Counted from the stretch's first letter, positions 31,987 to 41,578 are shown. The stretch is 49,803 bases of DNA from Oscillospiraceae bacterium (GCA_017438745.1 JAFRUS010000031.1:1-49803); one strand, 5' to 3'. Notes: generated from the sequence alone by a model not told the origin. Program-made: numbers and translations.

Positions 31987-33432
31987 ATGAATAAACAGGC
32001 AGTAGCACATTATCTTTGCAGGATCACGGCATGGGGCTCGCTTCTTTTCCTTATTCCGGCGCTTGTGAGCCTTGTCTACGGTGAATGGGATTCACTGAAA
32101 GTCTTCATAGAAGTTGCGATAGGTGTTGCGGTGCTTTCACTTCCGATGGCGATATTAAAGCCGAAGGAAAGCGACATGTTTGCCAAGGAAGCCCTTATGA
32201 TCGTAGCACTTCTGTGGGTAATATATCCGGTTGCCGGAGCACTTCCGTTCTGGCTTTCCGGCGAGATACCGTCTTTTGTCGATGCGGTGTTTGAAAGCGT
32301 TTCCGGATTCACGACCACAGGTTCAACCATTCTTACAGACATAGAATCAATGTCCCACGGAATGCTGTTCTGGCGAAGCTTCACCCACTGGGTAGGGGGC
32401 ATGGGCGTACTTGTCCTTGCCATTGCAATCCTTCCGGCGAACAAGGCAACCATGCATCTTATGAGAGCTGAATGTGCCGGGCCTCAGGTCGGAAAACTCA
32501 CGCCGAAGGGCAGAACGTCGGCGCGTTATCTTTACATAATCTACGGTGTTCTTACCGTGGCACTTACAGTTCTTCTCATCCTCGGCGGCATGCCGGTGTT
32601 CGACAGTATATGTCATGCAATGGGAACAGCAGGTACCGGCGGATTCGGTATCAAAAACAATGGTATAGCTTTTTACGGTTCGAAATATATTGAATACGTT
32701 CTTTCAGTGGGAATGATAATTTTCGGTGTGAATTTCAGCATCTACTATCTCATCCTCACCGGACATATTAAAACAGTGCTCAGAAATGCTGAGTTAAGGG
32801 TGTATCTTATAATCATCCTCATATCAACCGGACTTATTATGGGTGCAAATATCATGATACATCCGAACGTTGAAGAGAATTTCAGATCAGCGTTCTTTCA
32901 GGTTTCATCCATCATGACATCCACCGGTTTCGGTACAGATGACTACGCACTCTGGCCGGAATTCTCACAGATGGTTCTCCTCGTGCTGATGTTTATCGGC
33001 GCCTGCGCAGGATCCACAGGCGGCGGTCTCAAGGTGCAGAGAATAATCATTATGTTCAAGAGCGTAAAGAAATTCGTTCGTCAGACTCTCAGTCCGAAGT
33101 GCGTTTACGTACTTAAGGGAGAAGACAAGACTATGGATACAGCAACAGTTCACGGCGTTCAGACATATTTCATTCTTTACACCGGACTTATGTTCATATC
33201 GCTTCTTCTTGTGTCGATTGACAATCATGATTTTGCAACTTCGTTTTCATCGGTTGTAACATGTATCAACAATATCGGACCGGGTCTTAACAAGGTAGGT
33301 CCAACGCAGAATTTTTCTTTCTTCTCGGATTTTACAAAGATCATTCTGTCATTTGACATGCTTTTAGGAAGACTTGAATGCCTTCCGGTCATAGTAATGC
33401 TTTCTCCGTCAGTCTGGAGAAATAAATTTTAA
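31987..33432 (+). CDS. trkH: Trk potassium uptake system membrane subunit TrkH
   Basis: 481 aa integral membrane K+ transporter. Four selectivity-filter loops typical of the SKT family are visible: SGFTTTGST, GTGGFG, TSTGFGTDD and NNIGPGLNKVG. The C-terminus has DMLLGRLECLPVIVML, normal for TrkH. It follows trkA in an operon, with AAGGAG before the ATG. Confidence 0.95.
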   Translation: MNKQAVAHYLCRITAWGSLLFLIPALVSLVYGEWDSLKVFIEVAIGVAVLSLPMAILKPKESDMFAKEALMIVALLWVIYPVAGALPFWLSGEIPSFVDAVFESVSGFTTTGSTILTDIESMSHGMLFWRSFTHWVGGMGVLVLAIAILPANKATMHLMRAECAGPQVGKLTPKGRTSARYLYIIYGVLTVALTVLLILGGMPVFDSICHAMGTAGTGGFGIKNNGIAFYGSKYIEYVLSVGMIIFGVNFSIYYLILTGHIKTVLRNAELRVYLIIILISTGLIMGANIMIHPNVEENFRSAFFQVSSIMTSTGFGTDDYALWPEFSQMVLLVLMFIGACAGSTGGGLKVQRIIIMFKSVKKFVRQTLSPKCVYVLKGEDKTMDTATVHGVQTYFILYTGLMFISLLLVSIDNHDFATSFSSVVTCINNIGPGLNKVGPTQNFSFFSDFTKIILSFDMLLGRLECLPVIVMLSPSVWRNKF

Positions 33433-33446
33433 TATTAAAAATCACC

Positions 33447-33478
33447 TATCCGGCAGGCTTTTCTGCCGGATATTTTTT
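33447..33478 (+). terminator. Terminator after trkH
   Basis: TATCCGGCAG/CTGCCGGATA with a 6-nt loop and TTTTTT after it. Confidence 0.9.
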
Positions 33479-33511
33479 CGATATTTTTTTCCTTAATTTT
33501 TGTGATAATCG

Positions 33512-33540
33512 TTGCATTTGATGAAAAAATTTTGTATAAT
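33512..33540 (+). promoter_or_regulatory. Promoter of the acidic lipoprotein gene
   Basis: TTGCAT (33512-33517), 17 bp, TATAAT (33535-33540), about 54 bp before the ATG. Confidence 0.75.
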
Positions 33541-33593
33541 AATAGAGTATGATAAAATTCAACTACATACTGGATGCAGAAAAGGGAGTAGAA

Positions 33594-36500
33594 ATGAAAA
33601 ATTCAAGAAGAATAATCAGTTTTATAACTGCACTTGCCGTTTCATCTTCATTTGTTTCATGCAAAAACAAGGAGGACAGCAGTCAGATAATCGAGGAATC
33701 TCAGCCTGAGGTCACTGCTACAGAGGAACCTTCAGCTGAGCCTGTTGAAATAGGAAATGAATACAAGCTTACATGCTATTATGAGGAACAGCCGGTAAAT
33801 GATGCGGTCGGACTTTTCGGTACGATCACAGATACACTTTACGGTGGTGATCACATTTATTATCTCACCGACGATATAACATATACAAGCGGTTCCGGAT
33901 ACAGAATGTGCAACGTTGATCTTACAACGCTGCAGAGAACAGATATCTACAACGCACCGGAAGGATTTGTCTACACTCCGGCTAACCCTTCAGATCTTCC
34001 TGAGGGAGTTACACTGGGCGCCAACGATACACTTTTCACCATCTTTACGGACAGAATACTTTACGGAAATGAAAAGGGTGTATGCGTAAAGGACATCAAG
34101 ACAGGTGCTGAAAGAGTTATCGAAAAAGCGGGCACTACTTCAGAAGAAGTTCTCGGTGCTTTCTTTGACGGAAAGAAGTACATTATTGTTTACAAGGAAA
34201 AGCCTCAGACATTAAAGCACTTCTATTCAGCAAATGCCAACGGTGACGTTACTGAAGAAGCAAAGATGACTCTGGGCTTTGACGGAAGCATAGACAAGGC
34301 GTTTGTAAACAGCGCAGGTGATCTTTACTTCACAAAGGTTGAACGTACACAGAAAACAACAGTAGTTTCGGCTGACAAATCCATCGTTTCTGATACTACT
34401 AAAATAGAACTCTACAGAATGAAACCGGACGGAACTCTCAACAGAATGGTCGGCGGAGAAACTCTTCCGTACAACATTGAGATAAACGATCTCTTTGTTT
34501 CATCAGACGGAAACATCTTCCTTATCGAAACTGATCCGGTAAACGGAAAGACTGTTCAGCGCTTTGACAGCTACGGTATCCGTACAGCACGCATCACACT
34601 CGATTCTTCAAACAGCAGCGAAGATGACAGCTACTTCGGCAGCGGTTCTGAACTCTGGAGAGTTTATGAAGATTCTGACGGAAGCATAAGCCTCTGCATG
34701 ATAAATGACGACGGCGAAGCAGACTTTACAAACAAGATCTCTACTGAGATGGGCAATGTTGTATCAAAGCTCGCAGGCGACAGCGTTTATGATGCATATA
34801 TCTCAGACCGTTCATCAGTTTACGGCATCAAGACTTCAGAGAATAAAGTTGAAGAACTTATGCAGTGGACAGATGCTGATGTTGATGCTTCACTTCTCAC
34901 ATGCCTTGGCATCAAGGATGCAGGAGATATTTACTGCTTAAAGAACGAGGTCGTTGTTACTGAGGAGATTCCTGCAGTTACAAACGATGCAGTCGTTACA
35001 GAAGCTGTACCTGCCGCTGACGAAACAGCAGAAGGCGAAGAGGATACAGACGAAGACACAGATGAAGATGCTGATGCTTCAGATGAGGATGAAGATACAG
35101 ACGACACTGAATCTGAAGATGAAGATACCGAAGGCGACGATGAGGCAGAGGAAGACGAAGAAGATGATGAAGACGAAGACACTGATGAAGTGACTTCGGA
35201 AGATCCTTCAGCAGCTGCGTCAGAAACTCCTGAACCTGTTGTAAAGACAGAAATCGTCAAGAGAACGGTTCGCCTTGTTAAAGCTGACGCAAACCGTCTT
35301 GCAGAAATCAACTCAAAGAGGATCATTACAATTGCCGGTGATATTTACGCTACTATCAATATTAACGGACAGGAATATGATCTTCTTTCAAGAATAAAGG
35401 AATTCAACAGCGCAAGCGACAAGTTCTTTATCCATCCTAAGAACTACGCTAAGTTCGGTGAAACAATAACAGTATCTGACGAGGAACTTCTCGGACAGAA
35501 CGAAGAAGATACCGATGAGAAAAAGCCTGAGGACGCAGATACAGAAGATGAAGATTCTGCTGTAAGTGAAGACTCTGCTTCTGATGAAGACGAGGAAGAA
35601 GCTGAGGACGAGTCAGACGAAGATGAAGAAGATGCTGAAGATGAAGATGACGAGGACGAAGAAGATGAGGATGATGAAGACTCAGAAACAGCAGCAACTC
35701 CGTCCGTAAAGAAAATAAACGGTATGCAGAAGCTTGAACAGGATATGCGTGAAGGCTTCACACCTGACCTTATCGTTTACGATCCGGCTGACAATGACTT
35801 CAGTTCATACGCAGCAGACGGAAAGTTCACTGACCTCCGTGACTTTATGAAGGATGACGTTGAGATCAGCGAAGATGATCTCATGGAAAACATCTCTGAA
35901 CTCTGTATGTCAGGTGATGTAATGTACAGAATCTTCCCGGTATTCAAGGGCAGAACATTCATCGCTGACGAATCAGCAGTTGACGGCAAGTCACACTGGA
36001 AGATGAGCGAATTCCTTGAATCAGCAAATGTTTCAAATACTATATATGTAAACGAGGAAGATGCACTCGATGCTGTTCTTCCGGCTTACCTTATCGACCA
36101 TACAGATTTTGACGAGAAGACATGCACATTCGACAAGAAGGACTTCAGAGAACTTCTCCAGTGGGCAGATGCGTTCCCGTCAGTTGACGAATCACCTTCA
36201 GTTGATTACGACACAATGGTACACAAGCTCTACTCAGTTCGTGCTGATCTTCTTTCATCACCTAATCAGATAGCTTATGCTGAAGCTGAAACAGGTGAAG
36301 ATGCTATTGTAAAGGGCATGCCTTCGACAGATAAGGAACTCGGCCTTCAGGTAGAACCTGGTTTATGCTTCTCAGTTCTCAAGACTTCTGATGCAAAGAA
36401 CGAGGCATGGTATTTCATCCGTCAGTTCCTCACTGAAGATTTCTACGACTGGGGACAGGACAAGGGATACACAGAGGAAGAGATCAACGGACATCTTAAG

Positions 36501-36839
36501 AACAACGTTCTTCCTGTAAGAAAGTCTGTTCTTGACAAGCTCATCGAAGACTGCACATCATTCAGATTTGAACGTATGCTTAACGGCAAGGATTATGTTC
36601 CGACCGTTTACACCACATGGGGTGAAGAATACGAAATCGATGAGATCAAGTCATCTGCTACCGACAAGTTCAGAAAGGCTGTAAACAGCACAGCTTATCT
36701 TGATCCTAAGGGCTCACCTTACTACAATGCTGTAAGGGAAGAAGCAGTTAAGTATTTCACATCTCCTGACATGACAGCGGAAGATGCTTCAAAGGCTGTA
36801 CAGAAGGCAGCAAGTGCTTTCTTAAGCTCTGAATACTGA
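33594..36839 (+). CDS. Large lipoprotein, solute-binding-like C-terminus with two Asp/Glu-rich inserts
   Basis: 1081 aa from the ATG at 33594 (GGGAG upstream). A lipoprotein signal ends at C23 (SFVSC). Residues about 45-470 look strand-rich with repeated GDLYF, DGNIFLIET and DSDGSISLCM phrases, suggesting a beta-propeller-like part. Two low-complexity runs of Asp/Glu lie at about 475-546 and 635-702, flanking a short conserved stretch (KRTVRLVKADANRLAEINSK region). The C-terminal third (about 710-1081) resembles family 1 extracellular solute-binding proteins: DLIVYDPADNDF, MYRIFPVFKG and AWYFIRQFL. No permease gene is adjacent. Ligand unknown; cation or sugar binding at the surface is possible. 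Confidence 0.65.
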   Translation: MKNSRRIISFITALAVSSSFVSCKNKEDSSQIIEESQPEVTATEEPSAEPVEIGNEYKLTCYYEEQPVNDAVGLFGTITDTLYGGDHIYYLTDDITYTSGSGYRMCNVDLTTLQRTDIYNAPEGFVYTPANPSDLPEGVTLGANDTLFTIFTDRILYGNEKGVCVKDIKTGAERVIEKAGTTSEEVLGAFFDGKKYIIVYKEKPQTLKHFYSANANGDVTEEAKMTLGFDGSIDKAFVNSAGDLYFTKVERTQKTTVVSADKSIVSDTTKIELYRMKPDGTLNRMVGGETLPYNIEINDLFVSSDGNIFLIETDPVNGKTVQRFDSYGIRTARITLDSSNSSEDDSYFGSGSELWRVYEDSDGSISLCMINDDGEADFTNKISTEMGNVVSKLAGDSVYDAYISDRSSVYGIKTSENKVEELMQWTDADVDASLLTCLGIKDAGDIYCLKNEVVVTEEIPAVTNDAVVTEAVPAADETAEGEEDTDEDTDEDADASDEDEDTDDTESEDEDTEGDDEAEEDEEDDEDEDTDEVTSEDPSAAASETPEPVVKTEIVKRTVRLVKADANRLAEINSKRIITIAGDIYATININGQEYDLLSRIKEFNSASDKFFIHPKNYAKFGETITVSDEELLGQNEEDTDEKKPEDADTEDEDSAVSEDSASDEDEEEAEDESDEDEEDAEDEDDEDEEDEDDEDSETAATPSVKKINGMQKLEQDMREGFTPDLIVYDPADNDFSSYAADGKFTDLRDFMKDDVEISEDDLMENISELCMSGDVMYRIFPVFKGRTFIADESAVDGKSHWKMSEFLESANVSNTIYVNEEDALDAVLPAYLIDHTDFDEKTCTFDKKDFRELLQWADAFPSVDESPSVDYDTMVHKLYSVRADLLSSPNQIAYAEAETGEDAIVKGMPSTDKELGLQVEPGLCFSVLKTSDAKNEAWYFIRQFLTEDFYDWGQDKGYTEEEINGHLKNNVLPVRKSVLDKLIEDCTSFRFERMLNGKDYVPTVYTTWGEEYEIDEIKSSATDKFRKAVNSTAYLDPKGSPYYNAVREEAVKYFTSPDMTAEDASKAVQKAASAFLSSEY

Positions 36840-36862
36840 TAAGTACATAATACATTAAAATC

Positions 36863-36903
36863 TATCCTCTCAGACTGATTTGTACAGTTTGAGAGGATAT
36901 TTT
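36863..36903 (+). terminator. Terminator after the lipoprotein gene
   Basis: TATCCTCTCA/TGAGAGGATA stem with an interior of 17 nt, followed by TTTTG. Confidence 0.8.
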
Positions 36904-36958
36904 GTTATGATTTATCGCACTACATAATAGATGTAACAGATTTTTATGTCTTTAATAG

Positions 36959-36987
36959 TTGTAAACATCCTTAAAAAATGTTATAAT
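36959..36987 (+). promoter_or_regulatory. Promoter of the Asp23-nusB-... housekeeping operon
   Basis: TTGTAA (36959-36964), 17 bp, TATAAT (36982-36987) with extended TGT. The leader to the ATG at 37086 is about 90 nt. Genes from here to recN run on one strand with overlaps or short gaps. Confidence 0.75.
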
Positions 36988-37085
36988 ATAAGAGATTGAA
37001 CTCAAAGAGGCTGATCGCGGCCTGGTTACGAGCTTTATGCCGTGCAGCCGCTGAATATAGCAAGACAGATACGGAGGGGAACAGT

Positions 37086-37421
37086 ATGTCAAAGGAAAAC
37101 ACCGGTGCAGTACGCATTTCAGAAGATGTGATAACATCAATAGCAGCAAATGCCATCAATGAGATCAAAGGAGTTGAAAACATCCGTTCAGATTACGGAT
37201 TTATCAGAAATTTCTTTGTAAAAAACAATCCGGTCAGCGTAAAGGCTGACGGTGACGTGGTTGAGATCAGTGCTGATGTTGTACTGAAACAGGGTTACAG
37301 TGCAGTTCTTACCAGCGAAAAGATACAGAACGCTGTCAAGTCAGAGGTACAGTCTGCAACAGGTATCACAGTATCAAGAGTTAACGTTAATGTATCAGGC
37401 ATAAGCTTTGAAAAGAAATAA
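37086..37421 (+). CDS. Asp23/Gls24 family envelope-stress protein
   Basis: 111 aa from the ATG at 37086, which has GGAGGGGAAC upstream; the reading frame extends 30 codons further up but those are not conserved. VRISEDVITSIAANAINEIKGV and the ending SRVNVNVSGISF are typical. It corresponds in position to B. subtilis yqhY, upstream of nusB. Confidence 0.9.
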   Translation: MSKENTGAVRISEDVITSIAANAINEIKGVENIRSDYGFIRNFFVKNNPVSVKADGDVVEISADVVLKQGYSAVLTSEKIQNAVKSEVQSATGITVSRVNVNVSGISFEKK

Positions 37422-37436
37422 AAGGAGTTTTTTTAT

Positions 37437-37856
37437 ATGGCAGATAAACTGACAAGAAGAGACATCAGAGACAGTGCGTTCAAGATCATTTACGAATCAC
37501 TGCTCAGAGATGATCCTGTTGATGAGCTTTTTGAAATGGCTGAGGACATCGACGAGATCGTAGTCAATGATGATGTCAGACAGATGGTAACTGATGTTCT
37601 TGCAAAGTCAGAGGAACTTGATGCTATGATTTCTCAGTACAGCAAAAAGAGAGTATTCACACGTATTGCAAAGATAAACGTTGCAATTCTCAGAATAGCT
37701 TTCTACGAGATCCTTTACAATGACAGGATCCCGACAAATTCAGCTGTAAGCGAAGCAGTACTTCTTGCACAGAACTATTCCTACAAGGAAGACGTTTCAT
37801 TTGTAAACGGAATTCTCGGCGCATATACAAGAAGCCTTGAAGGTGAAAATAAATAA
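37437..37856 (+). CDS. nusB: Transcription antitermination factor NusB
   Basis: 139 aa RNA-binding helical protein acting in rRNA antitermination. Conserved parts are RRDIRDSAFKIIYE at the start, RVFTRIAKINVAILRIAFYEI near 70-92 and AVSEAVLLAQNYS near 104-116. AAGGAG precedes the ATG, 15 bases after the Asp23 gene. Length is normal. Confidence 0.94.
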   Translation: MADKLTRRDIRDSAFKIIYESLLRDDPVDELFEMAEDIDEIVVNDDVRQMVTDVLAKSEELDAMISQYSKKRVFTRIAKINVAILRIAFYEILYNDRIPTNSAVSEAVLLAQNYSYKEDVSFVNGILGAYTRSLEGENK

Positions 37857-38794
37857 TGGGCTGTTTTCTGGGAATAGACACCAGTAACTATACCACCTCG
37901 GTTGCCCTTTACGACAGCGTTACCGGCGAGATGAAGCAGCAGAAAAAGCTTCTGCCGGTGGCTAAGGGAAACTTGGGTTTAAGACAGAGCGACGCTGTTT
38001 TTCATCATACAAAACAGCTGCCTGATCTTGTGGAAGCACTCACTTCAGATATTGTCCTGACGGCGGTCGGAGTTTCAGTAAAACCGAGACTTGCCGAAGG
38101 ATCCTACATGCCCTGTTTTCTGTGCGGCGAAGGCCTTGCAAGATCACTTGCGGCCATAACCGGAGCGGAGCTTTACAGGACATCTCATCAGACGGGACAT
38201 ATTCTGGCTGCACTTTATTCAGCCGGAAGACTCGACCTTATCTCACAGGAGTTTATCGCCTTTCATGTGAGCGGAGGAACAACGGACTGCCTTATCTGCA
38301 GACCGGATGATGAGAACATAATCGACATCACTCAGGTCGGAACTTCACTCGACCTTAAGGCCGGTCAGGCTGTTGACCGTGCAGGCCTTATGCTTGATCT
38401 TGCTTTTCCGTGTGGAGCGGCACTTGAGGAGCTGGCTTTAAAGAGCACGAAAAAGTTCAGGGTGAAGCCTGTGATACGCGGAACTGACTGTTCGCTTTCC
38501 GGACTTGAAAACAAGTGCAGAAAGATGAAGGAAGAGAACGAACCGTATGAGGACATCGCACTTTTCTGCCTTACATATGTATGCGAGACAGTAAAGGCAA
38601 TGACACAGGCGGCAATTGAAAAGTACGGAAATATGCCTGTGGTATTTGCCGGAGGAGTCATGTCTGACCGTATCATAAGGGAAAGACTTGAAAAAGAATT
38701 TGATGCTTACTTTGCAGAACCGCAGTATTCCTGTGACAATGCAACCGGACTTGCGGTCTATGCTAAAATAAAATCAGGAGCACAGATATATTGA
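37856..38794 (+). CDS. TsaD/Kae1-like (glycoprotease family) paralogue
   Basis: 312 aa of the ASKHA fold. GIDTSNYTTSVAL at the start and FAGGVMSDRIIRERL near the end are typical, and the metal-binding HxxxH is H111-H115 in HQTGH. It is shorter than canonical TsaD (about 335-340 aa), and the N-terminal block differs from the usual GIETSCDET, so this is probably a paralogue rather than the tRNA t6A enzyme. Its start overlaps the nusB stop by one base. In Bacillus this position between nusB and xseA is held by folD. Confidence 0.75.
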   Translation: MGCFLGIDTSNYTTSVALYDSVTGEMKQQKKLLPVAKGNLGLRQSDAVFHHTKQLPDLVEALTSDIVLTAVGVSVKPRLAEGSYMPCFLCGEGLARSLAAITGAELYRTSHQTGHILAALYSAGRLDLISQEFIAFHVSGGTTDCLICRPDDENIIDITQVGTSLDLKAGQAVDRAGLMLDLAFPCGAALEELALKSTKKFRVKPVIRGTDCSLSGLENKCRKMKEENEPYEDIALFCLTYVCETVKAMTQAAIEKYGNMPVVFAGGVMSDRIIRERLEKEFDAYFAEPQYSCDNATGLAVYAKIKSGAQIY

Positions 38795-39981
38795 ATATAC
38801 TGACAGTATCTCAGCTCAACAGATATCTGGCCTTTAAGTTCAAGGAGGACGACAAGCTCAAAGGCATTTACCTGAAGGGCGAGATCTCAAACTTTAAAAA
38901 TGCCGGACATCTGTATTTTACACTGAAGGACAGTGACACGCTGATCAAGGCTGTCATGTTCCGCAGCAATGCGGCCTCGCTCCGGTTTATGCCGGAGAAC
39001 GGACAGAGCGTTATAGCAATGGGGTCCGTTTCAGTATTTGAACGTGACGGCGTTTATCAGCTTTACGTAACTGACATGGTTCCGGACGGAGCCGGAAACC
39101 TGCAGCTGGAATTCGAAAAGCTGAAGAAGGAGCTTGAAGCGGAAGGCCTTTTTGACAAGGCTCACAAGAAGCCGCTTCCGGAATTTCCGAAGCGAGTGGG
39201 TGTAATTACATCGGAAAAGGGTGCGGCACTTCAGGACATGATAAACATTATGTCCAGACGCTATCCGCTTGCGGAACTTGTTATCTATCCTTCGCTTGTA
39301 CAGGGGGCCGACGCACCTGCATCACTCTGCAGGGCTTTAAGCATGGCTGACTGCGGGGACTGTGACGTTATTATAATCGGACGCGGCGGCGGTTCATACG
39401 AAGACCTTGCGGCTTTCAATGACAGACAGCTTGCCTATTACATATATCATCTGAACACGCCTGTTATCAGTGCTGTCGGACACGAGACAGATTTTACTAT
39501 CGCTGATCTGGTGGCGGATCTTCGTGCGCCTACGCCTTCAGCGGCAGCTGAACTTGTGGTGCCGGATATTGCAGATATGATAAGACTTGTGGATTCACTC
39601 AGAGGAAGAACGGAAAAATCCTTTGAGTTCTGCTTGGCAAGGCTTGAAACGAAGCTTTCGTCTCTTTCAACAAGACTCGGCAGGGTATCTCCTGAAAATC
39701 TGCTTTTAAAAAGCAGTGCTGAGCTTGAAATGAAAAGGAAAAGACTTGAATATGCTATAAATAATATTCTGACTGGCAGGGAAAATGCTCTTGCCGGCAA
39801 AGTGTCGCGTCTTGAATCGCTTAACCCTCTTGAAGTGCTCAAGCGCGGATACACCACGGTCTACAAAAAGGACGGCGAGATGATCAAGTCGGTTTCCGAA
39901 GTTCAGACAGGGGACAGTATACGGATTGATTTTGCAGACGGCTCAGCCTATGCATCGGTTACAGATACGGAGAGGAAATAA
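38791..39981 (+). CDS. xseA: Exodeoxyribonuclease VII large subunit
   Basis: 396 aa. It starts with TTG overlapping the previous stop by four bases, a coupled start. An N-terminal OB fold (about 1-100, SQLNRYLAFKFK and GEISNFKNAGHLYFTLKD) precedes the catalytic domain (about 120-330) with GVITSEKGAALQDMINI, IIGRGGGSYEDLAAFND and SAVGHETDFTIADLVADLRAPTP-type blocks. A coiled region follows. It degrades single-stranded DNA together with XseB, encoded next. Confidence 0.95.
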   Translation: MNILTVSQLNRYLAFKFKEDDKLKGIYLKGEISNFKNAGHLYFTLKDSDTLIKAVMFRSNAASLRFMPENGQSVIAMGSVSVFERDGVYQLYVTDMVPDGAGNLQLEFEKLKKELEAEGLFDKAHKKPLPEFPKRVGVITSEKGAALQDMINIMSRRYPLAELVIYPSLVQGADAPASLCRALSMADCGDCDVIIIGRGGGSYEDLAAFNDRQLAYYIYHLNTPVISAVGHETDFTIADLVADLRAPTPSAAAELVVPDIADMIRLVDSLRGRTEKSFEFCLARLETKLSSLSTRLGRVSPENLLLKSSAELEMKRKRLEYAINNILTGRENALAGKVSRLESLNPLEVLKRGYTTVYKKDGEMIKSVSEVQTGDSIRIDFADGSAYASVTDTERK

Positions 39982-39982
39982 G

Positions 39983-40174
39983 ATGTCTTTTGAGAAAAAA
40001 CTTGAAGAACTTGAAAAGATAGTAACGGCTCTTGAAAGCGGTAAAATACCTCTTGACAAGGCTGTTGAGCTTTACGGCGAAGGCATGAAGCTTTCACTTG
40101 CATGCCGTAAGGAGATAGATGAAGCTAAGATGAAAATTACAGTAGCTGGAGAAAAAGATGGAACAGAAATATAA
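39983..40174 (+). CDS. xseB: Exodeoxyribonuclease VII small subunit
   Basis: 63 aa from the ATG at 39983 with GAGAGGA upstream. SFEKKLEELEKIVTALESGK and LDKAVELYGEGMKL are the family hallmarks. It starts one base after xseA and its 3' end overlaps the next gene by 17 bases. Confidence 0.94.
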   Translation: MSFEKKLEELEKIVTALESGKIPLDKAVELYGEGMKLSLACRKEIDEAKMKITVAGEKDGTEI

Positions 40175-41051
40175 AGACATAATGGCGGGATATATCGCCG
40201 CTATCGAAAAGAATATCAAAAAATATACCGAGGATAATTCGGGCAACTCAGCTCAGAACCGCCTTACTGAGGCTATGCGCTATTCTCTTGAGGCAGGCGG
40301 CAAGCGTGTTCGTCCGGTACTGGTAACTGAATTCTGCAGACTCTGCGGAGGAACCGACGCTATGTCAGCTGCTCCGGCTGCAGCTATCGAGATGATACAC
40401 ACTGCATCTCTCATCCACGACGATCTTCCTGCAATGGATGATGATGATTTCAGACGCGGACGTCCGTCCTGCCACAAGGCATACACAGAGGCTGAAGCGA
40501 TACTTGCCGGAGACGCTCTCATTGTTCTGCCTTTCCAGATAATCGCTGAGGATACGACTCTTGACGGCAATAAAAAGGCGAGAATAATCTCAGACCTTGC
40601 GGCTGCAACAGCAGTAACAGGTATGATTGGCGGACAGGCCATCGACATCGACAACGAAACAAGAACCGATGTTGATGAAGCAAATCTCAGGTATATGTAT
40701 TCTCTCAAAACAGGCGCTCTTATCAGAACTTCATGCCGCATGGGATGCATAGCAGCCGGCGCTTCCGAAGAAAAGATACAGCTCGCTGATGAATATGCGA
40801 AAAAAATCGGTCTGGCTTTCCAGATCATTGATGATATACTTGACGTTACCTCAACTACCGAAGAACTTGGAAAACCTGTCGGAAGCGATGAGGAAAACAA
40901 CAAGACAACATTTGTCACTGTTATGGGAATAGAGAAAGCGAAGGAAGAGGCCGACAGGCTGACTGGGGAGGCCATGGCTCTTCTTGATAAATTTGATGAC
41001 AGTGATTTTCTGAAAGCACTTACAATGGAACTGCTTGACAGAAGAAAATAA
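40158..41051 (+). CDS. ispA: Short-chain polyprenyl diphosphate synthase (farnesyl diphosphate synthase type)
   Basis: 297 aa. The first Asp-rich motif is DDLPAMDDDD (88-97), followed by RRGRPSCHK; the second is DDILD near 226. GGKRVRPVL near 47-55 is also conserved. It condenses IPP with allylic diphosphates. The pathway link is direct, since dxs, the first MEP-pathway enzyme, lies two genes downstream. Confidence 0.93.
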   Translation: MEQKYKDIMAGYIAAIEKNIKKYTEDNSGNSAQNRLTEAMRYSLEAGGKRVRPVLVTEFCRLCGGTDAMSAAPAAAIEMIHTASLIHDDLPAMDDDDFRRGRPSCHKAYTEAEAILAGDALIVLPFQIIAEDTTLDGNKKARIISDLAAATAVTGMIGGQAIDIDNETRTDVDEANLRYMYSLKTGALIRTSCRMGCIAAGASEEKIQLADEYAKKIGLAFQIIDDILDVTSTTEELGKPVGSDEENNKTTFVTVMGIEKAKEEADRLTGEAMALLDKFDDSDFLKALTMELLDRRK

Positions 41052-41114
41052 GAGGCTTTAGCGGGATCTGGCTGGGGATCTGCTTTAAGCGGAACTAAAG
41101 GGAAGTATATTTTT

Positions 41115-41561
41115 ATGTTTAACAATATTTTAGTGATCAGTGCGTCTTCATGGTTTGTGGCTCAGGTACTGAAGACTCTGATCCATGCAGTAAAGAACAA
41201 AAAAGTTGCATGCGAAAGAATGATAGGTGCAGGCGGAATGCCAAGTTCACACACAGCTATGGTAATAGCCGCACTTGTGACAACAGGACGTATTGACGGA
41301 GTGCATTCTTCAGTTTTCGGGATTGCGGCAGTATTTTCAGCTGTCGTTATCTACGATGCTCTTAACGTGAGACACGCTGCAGGTCTCCATGCAAAGGAAC
41401 TCAATACGATAAACAGACTTTTTAATTTCAGAATAAGGGAAGAAAATTCAGAAAAGGTCGGCATAAAGGAACTTAACGAATTCCTGGGACACACCCCGAG
41501 CGAAGTAGTGGGCGGTGCCATTGTAGGCCTTCTTGTCGGATTTCTTTTCCCGATAAAATAA
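41115..41561 (+). CDS. Divergent PAP2 (DUF212) family membrane protein
   Basis: 148 aa with three to four membrane segments. AGGMPSSHTAMVIAA near 37-51 and YDALNVRHAAGLHA near 81-94 are the conserved blocks of the divergent PAP2 family. Possibly a lipid or isoprenyl-phosphate phosphatase; its place between ispA and dxs supports a link to polyprenyl phosphate, which is inference. Confidence 0.88.
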   Translation: MFNNILVISASSWFVAQVLKTLIHAVKNKKVACERMIGAGGMPSSHTAMVIAALVTTGRIDGVHSSVFGIAAVFSAVVIYDALNVRHAAGLHAKELNTINRLFNFRIREENSEKVGIKELNEFLGHTPSEVVGGAIVGLLVGFLFPIK

Positions 41562-41578
41562 AGGGCAGTTGAATTAAA

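Noticed and set aside
34931..35761. Ser-rich minus-strand open frames
   Set aside because: They mirror the Asp/Glu-rich codons (GAT/GAA) of the lipoprotein and have no ribosome site.
37000..37085. Possible tRNA or structured RNA before the Asp23 gene
   Set aside because: GC-rich pieces are present but no cloverleaf, anticodon stem or CCA-end pattern can be drawn.
41052..41114. Regulatory RNA between ispA and the PAP2-like gene
   Set aside because: A short imperfect repeat (GGATCTG twice) is seen, but no stable structure or T-run.
40280..41125. 281-codon minus-strand frame opposite ispA
   Set aside because: Long but Ser/Ala-rich antisense of a conserved enzyme gene, with no family match or ribosome site.
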